Source: a virus. Taken from it: a stretch of 64,000 bases of DNA. The translations under genes were made by a program, and so were the position numbers. The stretch lies in the IMG/VR virus record IMGVR_UViG_3300036851_000360, positions 1 to 64,000 of that record, one strand, 5' to 3'. Of the stretch, positions 16,998 through 27,255 are shown in pieces (the stretch's first letter is position 1; each line of letters begins with the position of its first letter). The notes under the pieces are model-generated. The model saw only the letters and a list, made by a program, of their open reading frames with translations. It ran no database searches and had not been told where the DNA came from.

Positions 16998-19900
16998 TGG
17001 CGACGATCTATGTCTCCACGACCGGAAGCGACGGCAACGCGGGCACGACGCCGGGCTCACCCAAGCTGACCCTCGGCGGTGGGCTGGCCGCCGCGAGCGC
17101 CGGGGACACGGTGCAGGTCGCGTCCGGCACCTATAGCGGCAACTTCATCACCAGCAAGGGCGGATCGTCGGGGAACTTCATCACGATTCGCTCCGAGGTG
17201 AAGCACGGTGCGAAGATCAGTGGCAACGACGGCACCTCGAACGAGTCCGCGGTCGAGATCAACCACGCCTACATCCGCGTCCAGGATTTCGAGATTACCG
17301 GCACGGCCGGGTCGGGCCTCCGGAACGGTGTGATCGTCAACGCGGACAACGTCGAGGTCATCGGCAACCACATCCACACCACCTGCCAGTTTTTGACCGA
17401 AGGGACTTCTTGGCAGGGCGGCGCCGGGATCGACTTCTGGGGCGCGTCGCGGACGAACGTCTTGGTCGACGGCAACCGCATCCACCACATCGGGGCGCCG
17501 GGTAGCACCCAGCAACTGGTGCACGGCCTGTACCCAGCACAGCCGGCGACGAACTGCCGCATCGTCAACAACGTGGTCTACGACTGCGAGGACTACGGCA
17601 TCCAGCCGTACCCGGAGGACGAGGCCACCGGCTGGAAGATCGTCAACAACACGGTGGTCGCGTGTGGGCGCGGCATCCGCACCGGCGACAACACAATCGT
17701 CCGCAACAACATCAGCTACAACAACAAGGCGAACAACTTCGACGTCCGCGGCTCCGGCAGCACCCTGTCGAACAACATCTCGGGCGGCTCCGGCTCATCC
17801 AGCATGTCCGGGGTCACCGTCGCCAACCCGCTGTTCACCAACTACTCGGCCCGGGACCTGACTTTGGCTGCGGGGAGCCCCGCCCTGGACGCGGGCACCG
17901 CCACCGACGCCCCGGCCACCGACGTCGCCGCCACCGCCCGTCCGCAGGGGTCTGCGGTGGATGCTGGTGCCTACGAGAAGCCAGCCGCCGTCGGAGGCGG
18001 GACAGGCGCGCCGTACACGCTCGCGTTCCCCGACGGGACGCCCTACCCGACGATCCCGGCCGGTACGACCGTGGTCAATGTGTCGACGTCGTCGGCCTTG
18101 TCCTCGGCGTTGTCGTCGGCGACCGCCGGGCAGCGGATCGTGCTCGCGGACGGGTCGTACTCGGGCGCGTTCTCGATGTCCGGGCGGGCAGGCACGGCGG
18201 CGGCCGGGATCTCGGTTGAAGCGGCCAACGTCGGCGGTGCGACGTTCGCGACCGGATCGACGTTCCGGGTCACGAACTGCTCGTACGTGACGATCTCGGG
18301 TCTGATGTTCAACTGGCAGGGCGAAGGCGAGACCTTTCAATTCCGTGGCACGTCACACCACTGTCGGCTCACCCGCTCCACGTTCGGCCCGACCACGCAC
18401 GCCGAGTCGTCCGGTGTGCAGACCTGGGTTTTCATCGGGGACGACTGCTACCACATCCGGATTGATCACAACGAGATCCGGAACAAGGGAACGAGCGGCA
18501 ACGGCGTCCGGGTGTACGGCTCGTTCGCGAAGGTCGACGCCGGCCAGGGCTCGAGCGCCGGTTGCCGGTGGGTGCGCATCGACCACAACATCTTCCGGTC
18601 GATCAAGCCTGAGGTGGGCAACGACAAGGAACCGGTGCGCTACGGCGTGTCCACGATGTCGCGGACGATCAGCAACGGCGTCATCGAGCGGAACCGCTTC
18701 GAGGACTGCATCTGTGAACCTGAGGTCATCTCGGTGAAGATGGGCGGCATCCGGACCACCGGTAACACCATCTACCGGTGCGCGGGTGGGCCGGTGATCC
18801 GTCACGGCACCAACTCGGTCATGAGCGATAACTACGTGGTGGACCGGGTTGACACCTTCGGCACCACCATCGGCTCCGGCGGCATCCGGTTCTACGACGC
18901 GGATCACGAGGTTGCCTACAACTACATTGACGGTGTCTTTGGCGGGAACTTCCAAGGCCCGCTGCTGCTGGACACCGGCGACGCCGAGGGCTCGAGCACG
19001 AACCTGTCCGGGCACTGGCGGGTCATCGGCGCCGACGTGCAGCGGAACGTGATCGTCGACTGCCCCGAGGGCATCCGGATCGGCGATAACTATTCGTCGG
19101 TGCCACGGGACTGCCGGATCCAACACAATCTCGTGGTCGATGCCGACTCCGGCGCCGCCATCACCCAGCGGGTCGCTCCGTCTAACACGGTGCTGGACGG
19201 AACGAACGTCTACTACGCCACCACGACCGCGGCGGGGATGACCCAAGACGCGGACACGATCTGGCGCAAGCCGGGATTCGGACCCCGGCTGACCTACCTG
19301 GAGCAGGCCGACGTCGGCCCGGCCGGGGACCTCGGGGACACCGACGGAACCGGTGTTGAGGCGGGCGGTATCGCCGCCGACCCGGCCGACATCCTGAACA
19401 TCGGGGCCGACGAGGGCCAGAACCATTTCCAGCTGCAGTACGCCCTCGACGGCAGCACCGGCAACGACATCACCATCACACAGTTCGACGACGTCGCTGC
19501 CGGGTTCACCGCCGACCCGTACTTCAAGGTCGTCACGAACCTCGATGGCGCACCTGCGGTGCAGTTCCGGGTGCGGGCGGACGCGGCCACTACGACAGGT
19601 TCGTCGACACCGCGCTCGGAGCTACGGGAGACCCGCGCCGACGGCACCGAGATGGCGTTCGACGCCATGCACGGCGACCATTCGCTGCGCACTCGGGTCC
19701 GGATCACCCACCTGCCAGCGGGTGACCCCGAGGTCGTCGTGGCGCAACTGCACAACGGCGTCACCGGGGACCGGATCGCGATCCGCACACAGCTGGTGTC
19801 CAGCCAGATCAAGTTGCTGTGCCGGATCAACGGCACCCAGGTGGATCCCCGGTTCGACGAGTCCTACGCGGTGGGCGACGAATTCGAGGTCTTCGTCAAG

Positions 19901-20986
19901 GTGCTGGACGGTGGGCTTGTCGAGGTCTACTACAACGGCGTCACCGAGCCCACGGTCACCGGCCAGCTGGCCGCGAGCGGAGCGGGCGCCTCCTGGTACT
20001 GGAAGCTGGGGGCATACGCGCAGTTCGACGAGACCACCACGTCGGCCACCGAGTACGTGTCGGTCGAGCACCGCGACCTGCAAGTCACCCATGGCGGCGG
20101 CCGGGTGGACGCAGGCGCGGACGCGCAGGTGATCACGGGGCAGGCATTCACTCGGCTGGCGCAGGAGCTCGGTCTCACCGGGGTCACGGCCCGCCGTTGG
20201 ACGATCGTGTCTCGGCCGCTGCCGCCCGACCCGGAACCCGACCCGGGTCCGGGCGACCCGGGGGACATGACGATCGCCGCGGTCCGGCACGGCTGGGGCA
20301 CTCCGCACGCGTTGTCCGACGAGTTCGACTACACCGGCCCGCCGAACTCGACGAAGTGGAAGCTGCCCGGCGCGGACTGGGCCGGGCACAACGGCAACGG
20401 TCGTCGCCGCCCGGAACGGCAGACCGTCGCCGACGGGAAGTTCGTCATGACCGGGCTGCAGAACGGCGACACGGGGTGGTGTCAACATCGGCTGGACGTG
20501 CAGTACGGCCGCTGGGAGGCGCGGGTTCGGAGCTTCGCCGGGGCCCCGTCCGCGGGCGAACCGGACTCCACGTCGAACGGCAACGACTATCACCCGCTGC
20601 TGCTGCTGTGGCCGCAAAGCAACTCCCGTCAAACCGATGGCGAATATGACTGGATGGAAAACGGGGCGCCAGGCGAAAACACGCTTGAGGCGTTCATCCA
20701 CTACCCGCATCCAGGCACGAGCGTGGTTCAGCAGGAGCACTTCGAGCGGCCCAACAGCAGCCTGAGCCAGTTCCACAACATCGCCATGGAGTGGACCTCT
20801 CAGCACATCAAGGGCTTCTTCGACGGCGTGGAGTGGTTCTCCGTGAGCGGGGGTGCGAACAGCGTGCGACGCAACATCCAAACCATGCCCGCGGGTCACG
20901 CGGTGATACAGCTCGACGACTTCGACGGCACCAATCAGACGCCAGCAACGATCGAGCTCGAATGGTTCCGTTATTACAGTCTGTGA
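16997..20986 (+). CDS. multidomain tail depolymerase: beta-helix, PL6, PL7, GH16
   Basis: A 1329-residue tail protein with several carbohydrate-active folds in a row. Residues 1-330: right-handed beta-helix (DUF1565/pectate-lyase type). About 350-640: second beta-helix with PL6 chondroitinase-B-like signatures (VISVKMGG with the Lys, PVIRHG with the Arg). About 805-1031: PL7 domain (TPRSELRET, VVAQLHN, YWKLGAYAQFD). About 1034-1074: first half of a PKD/Ig-like domain. About 1095-1329: GH16 domain with the catalytic E-x-D-x-x-E (GEYDWMENG). The stop TGA at 20984 is followed in the same frame by the next ORF, which begins with the missing half of the PKD-like domain. Codons at the GH16 end are less GC-rich than neighbours, suggesting recent acquisition. 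Confidence 0.8.
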   Translation: MATIYVSTTGSDGNAGTTPGSPKLTLGGGLAAASAGDTVQVASGTYSGNFITSKGGSSGNFITIRSEVKHGAKISGNDGTSNESAVEINHAYIRVQDFEITGTAGSGLRNGVIVNADNVEVIGNHIHTTCQFLTEGTSWQGGAGIDFWGASRTNVLVDGNRIHHIGAPGSTQQLVHGLYPAQPATNCRIVNNVVYDCEDYGIQPYPEDEATGWKIVNNTVVACGRGIRTGDNTIVRNNISYNNKANNFDVRGSGSTLSNNISGGSGSSSMSGVTVANPLFTNYSARDLTLAAGSPALDAGTATDAPATDVAATARPQGSAVDAGAYEKPAAVGGGTGAPYTLAFPDGTPYPTIPAGTTVVNVSTSSALSSALSSATAGQRIVLADGSYSGAFSMSGRAGTAAAGISVEAANVGGATFATGSTFRVTNCSYVTISGLMFNWQGEGETFQFRGTSHHCRLTRSTFGPTTHAESSGVQTWVFIGDDCYHIRIDHNEIRNKGTSGNGVRVYGSFAKVDAGQGSSAGCRWVRIDHNIFRSIKPEVGNDKEPVRYGVSTMSRTISNGVIERNRFEDCICEPEVISVKMGGIRTTGNTIYRCAGGPVIRHGTNSVMSDNYVVDRVDTFGTTIGSGGIRFYDADHEVAYNYIDGVFGGNFQGPLLLDTGDAEGSSTNLSGHWRVIGADVQRNVIVDCPEGIRIGDNYSSVPRDCRIQHNLVVDADSGAAITQRVAPSNTVLDGTNVYYATTTAAGMTQDADTIWRKPGFGPRLTYLEQADVGPAGDLGDTDGTGVEAGGIAADPADILNIGADEGQNHFQLQYALDGSTGNDITITQFDDVAAGFTADPYFKVVTNLDGAPAVQFRVRADAATTTGSSTPRSELRETRADGTEMAFDAMHGDHSLRTRVRITHLPAGDPEVVVAQLHNGVTGDRIAIRTQLVSSQIKLLCRINGTQVDPRFDESYAVGDEFEVFVKVLDGGLVEVYYNGVTEPTVTGQLAASGAGASWYWKLGAYAQFDETTTSATEYVSVEHRDLQVTHGGGRVDAGADAQVITGQAFTRLAQELGLTGVTARRWTIVSRPLPPDPEPDPGPGDPGDMTIAAVRHGWGTPHALSDEFDYTGPPNSTKWKLPGADWAGHNGNGRRRPERQTVADGKFVMTGLQNGDTGWCQHRLDVQYGRWEARVRSFAGAPSAGEPDSTSNGNDYHPLLLLWPQSNSRQTDGEYDWMENGAPGENTLEAFIHYPHPGTSVVQQEHFERPNSSLSQFHNIAMEWTSQHIKGFFDGVEWFSVSGGANSVRRNIQTMPAGHAVIQLDDFDGTNQTPATIELEWFRYYSL

Positions 20987-21019
20987 TTGGCGGGAGTCAA
21001 CGGCGATGAGGCAGCTGTT

Positions 21020-24000
21020 GTGACCGGCCCGATCGATAGCGACGCCGAACTCAACTGGGTCGCCCCGACCACCACCGGCACCTACGTCATCCGCTACGCG
21101 GTCGACGCGAACGAGGGCACGTTCAGCGACGACGTAGTCGTCACGGTGGTGGACGCCCCAACCGGCCCGCAGACGGTTCACCTGGACTCGATCCCATCCC
21201 GGGCGGCCATCGGCGAACCCACCATCGTCATCGACCAGCCGGCTGGCGCGACCCCGACCATGCTCGGCGTCAACACCGTCCTGGGCGAGACATTCTTCCT
21301 GGGCTACAACCCCCAAGTCCCGACCGGCCCGCAGACCGTCCACCTGGACTCGATCCCATCCCGGGCGATCGTCGGCGAGCCGACGGTCACGGTGCGCCCG
21401 GCGCCACTGCCGGTCGTCGTCAACCTGGACTCGATCCCGTCGCGGCTGCGGATCGGTGCCCCGTCGGTGACGGTTGGGAACGCCCCACCGGACCAGCCGA
21501 TCACCGACCTGACCCTCTCGCTGTTCGCGATCGACCCGGCCACCGGGTACGGGATCCCGCTCCCGGATTTCGAGTCCCTCACGCTGTCGCCGTTGCGGAA
21601 CTCCGGCGGCTCGATCAGCCTGGACTACCCGGAGGACGGCGAGAACTTCGCGGTCCTGCGAGCCGCGATCACCAACGGCCGCGACGTCGAGGTCGAGATC
21701 TGGGTGTCCGGCACCTCCCGCGGTGCCCTGCGCGGCTATCTACAGGAAGCCCAGGGCGACGACACGGCCGAGGACGGCGCGTGGACGTTCGCCGGCGGCT
21801 TCCTCGGGTTGCGCATGGACGAGGCGTGGATCCGCCCGCAGGAACAGGGCCCGCTCGTCCCCGATGACGACGACAACCCGGACAACGACCAGCACGCCAA
21901 CGAGAAGCGTGAACTGATCTTCAACGCGTCGACCGCGGGTACCGTGATGGCCACGGCCATGACCCAGGCCCACACCCGCAACGCACTGAGCGACATCGTC
22001 TGGGACTTCACCGCCACCCACGACTCCGACGGCACCCCCTGGCCACAGGTGATCACCACCCGGTTCAGCCCGGGCGCCAGCTACAAGCAGCTACTGGATC
22101 GGCTGGTCACCCTCGGACTCGCCGAGTGGGACGTGCAGTGGAGCGGCGCCCACCGGGTACTGAGGATGTGGGTGCCGGAGGGCCGGGGCACCGACCTGTC
22201 CGACGACGCGGTACCGGTGGTACTGCAGCACGGGCAGAACATCCTGGACGCCCCCCGACGCTGGTCGGTGCGCGAGGCCGGCACGACGGTGATGGTGGCC
22301 GGCGCGGACGGCCTCTACGACGAGGCATCGGACGCGACCGCGCTCACCCGCCGGGGTCGGCGGATCGAGCGGTTCGTGTCGGCGAACAACCTGGCCGACG
22401 CGGGCGCGGTCACCGCTTACGCGCTCAACCAGCTCCCACTGGTCACCACCGGGCTGCACGAGGTCACGCACGGGATCGGGTTCCTGTCCGGCTCGCCACG
22501 GCCGATCGTCACCTACGACGTCGGGGACTGGGTGCTGTCCGAGTCCGGGGACACCCAGGAACGGTTGCGGGTGGTGCAGTGGACGTTGACCGTCGACAAC
22601 GATGGGGGCCTGTCCGGGACGGTCACACTCAACGACACCGTCACCGACGCCCTGGTGCGGTTGCAGGCCCGCCTGGACGCCATCACCTCCGGTGAGACGG
22701 TCGTCGGCACGAGCGAGCCGTCGTCGGGGAACCTGTCGGACATCACCCCGCCCGCCGCGCCGGAGGGCCTGGTCGTCTCCTCGATCGCCTACCAGGACCC
22801 GGCGCACACCAACACCCTCGCGTCGGTCACGGTGGGCTGGCTGCCGGTCGTCACCAACGCCGACGGTTCGAACTACCCGCAAGTCCAGGCCGCGCGCTAC
22901 CTCCTGCTTCAGATGGAGGATCTGGAGAACAACCCGCCGGACCCCGACGATCCCGACGACGACAGGATGATCGACCAGGACACCTGGACCTGGGCGGACT
23001 GTCCCCAGGTGGTCCAGGACTACGCGGGGGTGCTGCGCCAGGAGTGGGTCGCTGACGGCAGCCCGGCGGGCGTGGAGACGTGGCTGCAGTCCTACGTCGC
23101 CGAGTTCTCCGCCACCCCGACGGCGACCGACGACGTGGCTGGCTACAAGGTGCGCTACGCCTACCTCGGCCTGGATCAGGTCGGCGGGATCCCGAGTTCG
23201 GACCCGTTCCCTGACGACGACCGGGTCTACTACGAGGCCACCCCGTCGAACGGCATCTCGGGCACGTCGTGGACGTTCGGCGGGGTCGAGGCCGGCGCGA
23301 ACCTGCGCATCGAGGTGCAGGCGTTCGACCGGTCCAGCAACCACGGGCCGTGGGCGTCGATCGGGCACGACACCGCCATCGACGACACCCCGCCGCCCCG
23401 CCCCGGACCGCCCGGGATCACGGCGTCGTTCCGCGGGGTGCACATCACCTGGGACGGGCTCGGCCAGATCGGCGAGCCGATGCCGATGGACTTCGACCAC
23501 GTCGAGGTGTGGATTAGCCAGTCTGCGGACTTCTCCACGGCAGCGTCCACGGCTGGGTTGGCTACCGCGTTCGACCCGTTGAACCCGAACCCGCAGCATG
23601 TCGGGGACCTGTTCGCGGCCGGGACTCATCCGGTGCAGGACATGCTGTACGAGGTCGGCTACTACGCGGCTCTGCGGGCGGTGGACCGGTCGGGGAACGT
23701 GTCGCTGATGTCGGCGGCCGGCGGGCCAGCCACGGCGGAGAAGCTGTTCTCCGACGACCTGCGCGATCAGATCATCAACGACTCCTCGATGATCGCCGCG
23801 CAGACCATCGGCACGTTGCATGTTGTCGACGGTGCGATCATCACCGCGAAGATCGCCGATCTTGCGGTGAACAACGCGAAGATCGCCGACCTCGAGGTGG
23901 GCAAACTCCGCTCCGGGACGATGATCGCGCAAGTCACGATCGCCGGGAAGTTCCGCACCCACGAGTCCGACGCCGCGAACCGGGTCGAGTTCGACGCCGC

Positions 24001-24904
24001 AGGGCTGCGGCTCTACCGCGGCTCGACCGTCGTTGGGTCGTGGAACGTCACCGACGGATCCATGCTGATCACGGGAACGTGGCGCACCGGGCTGACCGGG
24101 GAACGCGCCGAGGGCCACCCGGACGGCTCGGTCCGCTGGTACCCCCAGTCCGGGTCTAACTACTCCCAGATAGCGAACTTCGGCAACGACGTCGTGTGGC
24201 GCGGCCCTCTCGACACAGCCGGCCGCTCCGGGCGGATCAATGTCAACGCCCTTGGTGTCGGGTTGAACTTCTCCGCCGAGTCGGAGATCCCCAGCAACCT
24301 CCGCGCAGAGATCGCCGTGTTCGACCGCCGGGCCCGCATCACCAGCCCATTCGCAGCGTTCGAGGTGAACGGGAAGCTGGACAACCCCGCCGGCGGGCCA
24401 CGCCGGTTCCAGTTCTCCCAAACCTCCGCGTCCGGGACGACGCTGCCGTACTCATACCTGTCGTACATGGCCTCCTCCTCGTCAGGTCGGGGCGGGTTCT
24501 GGGGTAACGGCGCTGGCATCAAGATGGAGGCCGGTCAGGTTCTGGTCACCGGCGACGAGCTCGACGGGTTCGGCGTCATCAAGGCGAACGAGTTCGCGGT
24601 CGCCTCCAGCGCGCAGATCAAACGCGACATCGTGGACGTCGACGACGAGGCGGTTCCGCTTGACCCGGAGCAGGTGTTCCGTGACGCCCCGGCGGTGCAG
24701 TTCAACTACGTCGACGACGCCCCCGATGTGCCGCCGCGGCTGGGTGTGCTCGCCGAGCAGATGCCGGAACTGATGCGACACGTCGGCCCTGACGGCAAGG
24801 GCGGTGTGGTCCTGTCAGTTGGGGTGACGAGCCAGCTCGCCCTCCAACACGCGGCGCTCCGCCGCATCATCGCCCGCCTGGACGCCCTGGAAGGAAGCCT
24901 GTGA
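21020..24904 (+). CDS. tail hub / minor tail protein with C-terminal S74-type chaperone
   Basis: A roughly 1294-residue tip protein. It begins with half an Ig/PKD-like domain, then three LDSIPSR repeats (from 21181, 21342 and 21424), then the actinophage central hub region (LTLSLFAIDPATGYGIPLPD ... LTLSPLRNSGGSISLDYP), FN3-like domains, a trimerising fiber part and a C-terminal S74 intramolecular chaperone (AQIKRDIVDVDDEA ... LGVLAEQMPEL). Such chaperones guide trimer folding and are then released by self-cleavage. GTG 21020 with GAGG 8 nt upstream is chosen; the frame is open back to the stop at 20986, with a TTG at 20987 that lacks a ribosome site. Confidence 0.8.
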   Translation: MTGPIDSDAELNWVAPTTTGTYVIRYAVDANEGTFSDDVVVTVVDAPTGPQTVHLDSIPSRAAIGEPTIVIDQPAGATPTMLGVNTVLGETFFLGYNPQVPTGPQTVHLDSIPSRAIVGEPTVTVRPAPLPVVVNLDSIPSRLRIGAPSVTVGNAPPDQPITDLTLSLFAIDPATGYGIPLPDFESLTLSPLRNSGGSISLDYPEDGENFAVLRAAITNGRDVEVEIWVSGTSRGALRGYLQEAQGDDTAEDGAWTFAGGFLGLRMDEAWIRPQEQGPLVPDDDDNPDNDQHANEKRELIFNASTAGTVMATAMTQAHTRNALSDIVWDFTATHDSDGTPWPQVITTRFSPGASYKQLLDRLVTLGLAEWDVQWSGAHRVLRMWVPEGRGTDLSDDAVPVVLQHGQNILDAPRRWSVREAGTTVMVAGADGLYDEASDATALTRRGRRIERFVSANNLADAGAVTAYALNQLPLVTTGLHEVTHGIGFLSGSPRPIVTYDVGDWVLSESGDTQERLRVVQWTLTVDNDGGLSGTVTLNDTVTDALVRLQARLDAITSGETVVGTSEPSSGNLSDITPPAAPEGLVVSSIAYQDPAHTNTLASVTVGWLPVVTNADGSNYPQVQAARYLLLQMEDLENNPPDPDDPDDDRMIDQDTWTWADCPQVVQDYAGVLRQEWVADGSPAGVETWLQSYVAEFSATPTATDDVAGYKVRYAYLGLDQVGGIPSSDPFPDDDRVYYEATPSNGISGTSWTFGGVEAGANLRIEVQAFDRSSNHGPWASIGHDTAIDDTPPPRPGPPGITASFRGVHITWDGLGQIGEPMPMDFDHVEVWISQSADFSTAASTAGLATAFDPLNPNPQHVGDLFAAGTHPVQDMLYEVGYYAALRAVDRSGNVSLMSAAGGPATAEKLFSDDLRDQIINDSSMIAAQTIGTLHVVDGAIITAKIADLAVNNAKIADLEVGKLRSGTMIAQVTIAGKFRTHESDAANRVEFDAAGLRLYRGSTVVGSWNVTDGSMLITGTWRTGLTGERAEGHPDGSVRWYPQSGSNYSQIANFGNDVVWRGPLDTAGRSGRINVNALGVGLNFSAESEIPSNLRAEIAVFDRRARITSPFAAFEVNGKLDNPAGGPRRFQFSQTSASGTTLPYSYLSYMASSSSGRGGFWGNGAGIKMEAGQVLVTGDELDGFGVIKANEFAVASSAQIKRDIVDVDDEAVPLDPEQVFRDAPAVQFNYVDDAPDVPPRLGVLAEQMPELMRHVGPDGKGGVVLSVGVTSQLALQHAALRRIIARLDALEGSL
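21161..21480 (+). repeat. three LDSIPSR-coding repeats
   Basis: Near-identical segments begin at 21181, 21342 and 21424, the first two preceded by the same accggcccgcagac stretch. Each encodes a short beta unit (V-x-LDSIPSR ... IG-x-P-x-V). This is a repeat type seen in actinophage tip proteins, probably an extended stalk. Confidence 0.7.
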
Positions 24905-25053
24905 CACACGGCCCAGAGATCAACGTGTCTGAGGTCATCGCCGAGCTCGACCCGCTCGGGAAGGCGTTGTTCGACGCCGCCTTGGAACGGGTGCGGGTGC
25001 GGCGTCTGCAGGAGCGGATCGCTGAGCTTGAGCAGCAGCAGGAAGGGGTCTGA
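24901..25053 (+). CDS. small tail-region helical protein
   Basis: A 50-residue ORF starting at GTG 24901 with a GTGA overlap with the hub gene and ending 2 nt before the next gene. The product (VSEVIAELDPLGKALFDAAL, then a coiled coil ending RLQERIAELEQQQ) resembles short coiled-coil proteins found between hub and fiber genes in actinophages. It may be an assembly factor or tip subunit. Confidence 0.75.
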   Translation: MTHGPEINVSEVIAELDPLGKALFDAALERVRVRRLQERIAELEQQQEGV

Positions 25054-25055
25054 AC

Positions 25056-27230
25056 GTGCCGACTTCGTTCCCCACGTTCGTTGACACCCCGGAAGGGGAA
25101 GAGCCGGAGCCGGGCACCCCAGACGCCGACGCCGCCTACCTGAACAGCGTCAACGTCGCGATCAACACGCTCGAGAACACGCTGCCCGGCAAGGTCGACG
25201 CTGGCACTCTCGCCACGGTAGCCAGCTCCGGCGCCTACACCGACCTGATCGGTTCACCGTTCATCCCGACCGCGCCGAGCCACATCGGCGCGCAGCCGGC
25301 CGGCACCTACGTGGTGCCCGGCGATCTGGCGGCGTACGCCCCGGTCGCACACACCCACGCCGCGCCGAACAAGGTCCCCGTGGGCAGCATCAACGCCACC
25401 GGCACCCCCACTGCCTCGACGTTCCTGCGTGGTGACGGCACCTGGTCGCCGCCCCCACCGGACATCAGCGGCGGGATCAGCGGCGCGGTTGGCGACGGAG
25501 TCGTCGACGACACCGTCGCGATCAATGCTGCGCTCACGGCCGCCCGCACCGGTGGTGGCGGTCTGGTGAAAGGCGCCCCCGGCAGCACCTACCTGATCAA
25601 CGCGCCGTTGGTCATCGGGTCGAACACCGTGCTGGATATGACCGGCTGCCGGGTGGTGCTCGACCCGGCGGTGACCCAGTCCAACATGCTGAACAACCGT
25701 GCGGTCTCCACGTCGAACCGCACGGTCACCGACGGCGCGATCGCCGCCGCCGCGAACATCCTGGTGTCCGCTGCGGCCGCTTGGACGTCGGCCGACATCG
25801 GCCGCAGCGTGCACATCCCCGGCGCTGGCTGGGAGCTGCACGGCGGGGACGAGACCCCGGTCTGCGCCACGATCCTCTCAGTGTCGGGCACGGACGCCGA
25901 GCTGGACACCGTTGCCGGTACGACCGTTGTCGGCGCCACGGTGACCATCTACAACCGCGACGAGAACATCTTGGTGACCGGCGGTACCTGGGACGCGGGG
26001 GCCAACGAAGGCGGCGCCGACAACACCGGGCGACACATCCTGCGATTCCGCCGCATCGACGACCTGACGGTGCGGGACCTTCGGGTCGAGTGCACCGGCG
26101 GGAAGTACGCGATCACCCCCGGCGACTGCAACCGCGTGAAGATCACCGACTGCTCGTTCGACACCAGCTCCGACGGCATCCACTTCCACGGCCCGGCACG
26201 TGGCATCACGATCCGCGGGATCACCGGCGTCATGGGCGACGACTCGGTCGCGATCGGCACCGACGACATCCCGCAATATCAGGACGTCGCCGGGCCCATC
26301 AGCGAAGTGGTCATTGAAGACGTCGACTGCGTCACCGACATCAACATCGTGAAGATCTACACCCGGATCGGGATCGACCTGAACAACATCACGATCCGCA
26401 ACATCCGCGGGCGGAGCCTCGGCGAGTTCACCGGCATCACCCTTGTCGACGGGACCATGGACAACATCCTGGTCGACGGCGTGAACATCACCGGCCCGGC
26501 GGGCGGCATCTTCCGCTCGGTGATGCTGGCCTGCTCGAGCTCGAAGGCCACCGTCCGCAACGTCGTGTCTAGCGGCGGGTTCCTGTGCCAGGTCGTCACC
26601 GGGTTCACCGTCGACTCCCTGCTCGTGCAGGGCGCGGTGCACAGCTCACCCACCAGTGGCGATCACATGGTCGTCATCGATGGTTCCGTCGGCCACCTGT
26701 CGGTCTCCGACTTCTCCTGCACGCTCCCCGCCAGTGCGTCTCTCGTCCGCATGACCAACGGGGCCAGCATCGGCGCCGCCTACATCTCCGACGGTGTCCT
26801 CACCGGCGTCACCCACGGCTCGTTCCTCGACGCGCAGGTGTCATCCGGCACCCTCGGGCGGGCCGTGCTCCGCGGGCTCCGGGGCAGCAGCATTGCGTTT
26901 GGGTTCGCCACCAGCATCTCCGGGGAGGTGAACCTGTCGGACGTCGACCTGTCCGCAGCGATCGGACTGGTGTACGTGGCGGGCGGCAACCTAGTGATCC
27001 GCAACGGGCAGGGCATCACCGGAACGGCTACAGCCAGCTTCCGCGATGCCGGCACTCTCGCTGTCCGGGCCCCCGACTTCCCCATCGATCTCGACCTGGC
27101 CAACAGCCGATCCGCCGGCGACCGGGCCTTCAACGTCGACGCTGGCCTGTCCTGCGGTGTCGGCCCGGTGGTGTTCAACGGGACCGCCTGGGTGAACGTC
27201 GCCTCCGGCGCCACGTACACGCCGGCCTGA
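25056..27230 (+). CDS. tail fiber with GH28-like pectin-lyase-fold domain
   Basis: A 724-residue fiber. The N-terminal part has the tail-fiber signature TFLRGDGTWSPPP (about residues 124-136), a trimer neck. From about residue 145 a right-handed beta-helix starts with GDGVVDDTVAINAALTAA, the common pectate-lyase superfamily entry. Coils carry GH28-like elements: TSSDGIHFHG and MGDDSVAIGT (Asp-Asp) and VKIYT. The catalytic set is not complete enough to assert hydrolysis, so it may bind rather than cut. GGAAGGGG precedes GTG 25056. Confidence 0.75.
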   Translation: MPTSFPTFVDTPEGEEPEPGTPDADAAYLNSVNVAINTLENTLPGKVDAGTLATVASSGAYTDLIGSPFIPTAPSHIGAQPAGTYVVPGDLAAYAPVAHTHAAPNKVPVGSINATGTPTASTFLRGDGTWSPPPPDISGGISGAVGDGVVDDTVAINAALTAARTGGGGLVKGAPGSTYLINAPLVIGSNTVLDMTGCRVVLDPAVTQSNMLNNRAVSTSNRTVTDGAIAAAANILVSAAAAWTSADIGRSVHIPGAGWELHGGDETPVCATILSVSGTDAELDTVAGTTVVGATVTIYNRDENILVTGGTWDAGANEGGADNTGRHILRFRRIDDLTVRDLRVECTGGKYAITPGDCNRVKITDCSFDTSSDGIHFHGPARGITIRGITGVMGDDSVAIGTDDIPQYQDVAGPISEVVIEDVDCVTDINIVKIYTRIGIDLNNITIRNIRGRSLGEFTGITLVDGTMDNILVDGVNITGPAGGIFRSVMLACSSSKATVRNVVSSGGFLCQVVTGFTVDSLLVQGAVHSSPTSGDHMVVIDGSVGHLSVSDFSCTLPASASLVRMTNGASIGAAYISDGVLTGVTHGSFLDAQVSSGTLGRAVLRGLRGSSIAFGFATSISGEVNLSDVDLSAAIGLVYVAGGNLVIRNGQGITGTATASFRDAGTLAVRAPDFPIDLDLANSRSAGDRAFNVDAGLSCGVGPVVFNGTAWVNVASGATYTPA

Positions 27231-27255
27231 CGCACACGCAAGCAGGGGAGCCCCG

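Noticed and set aside
20987-21019. TTG at 20987 as start of the tail hub gene
   Set aside because: It directly follows the previous stop and has no ribosome site; the frame is open there because the two genes were probably once one. GTG 21020 has GAGG upstream.
22091-24421. 776-codon minus-strand ORF opposite the tail hub gene
   Set aside because: Low-complexity Arg/Val/Gly composition with no domain; an open frame caused by GC-rich codons on the real strand.
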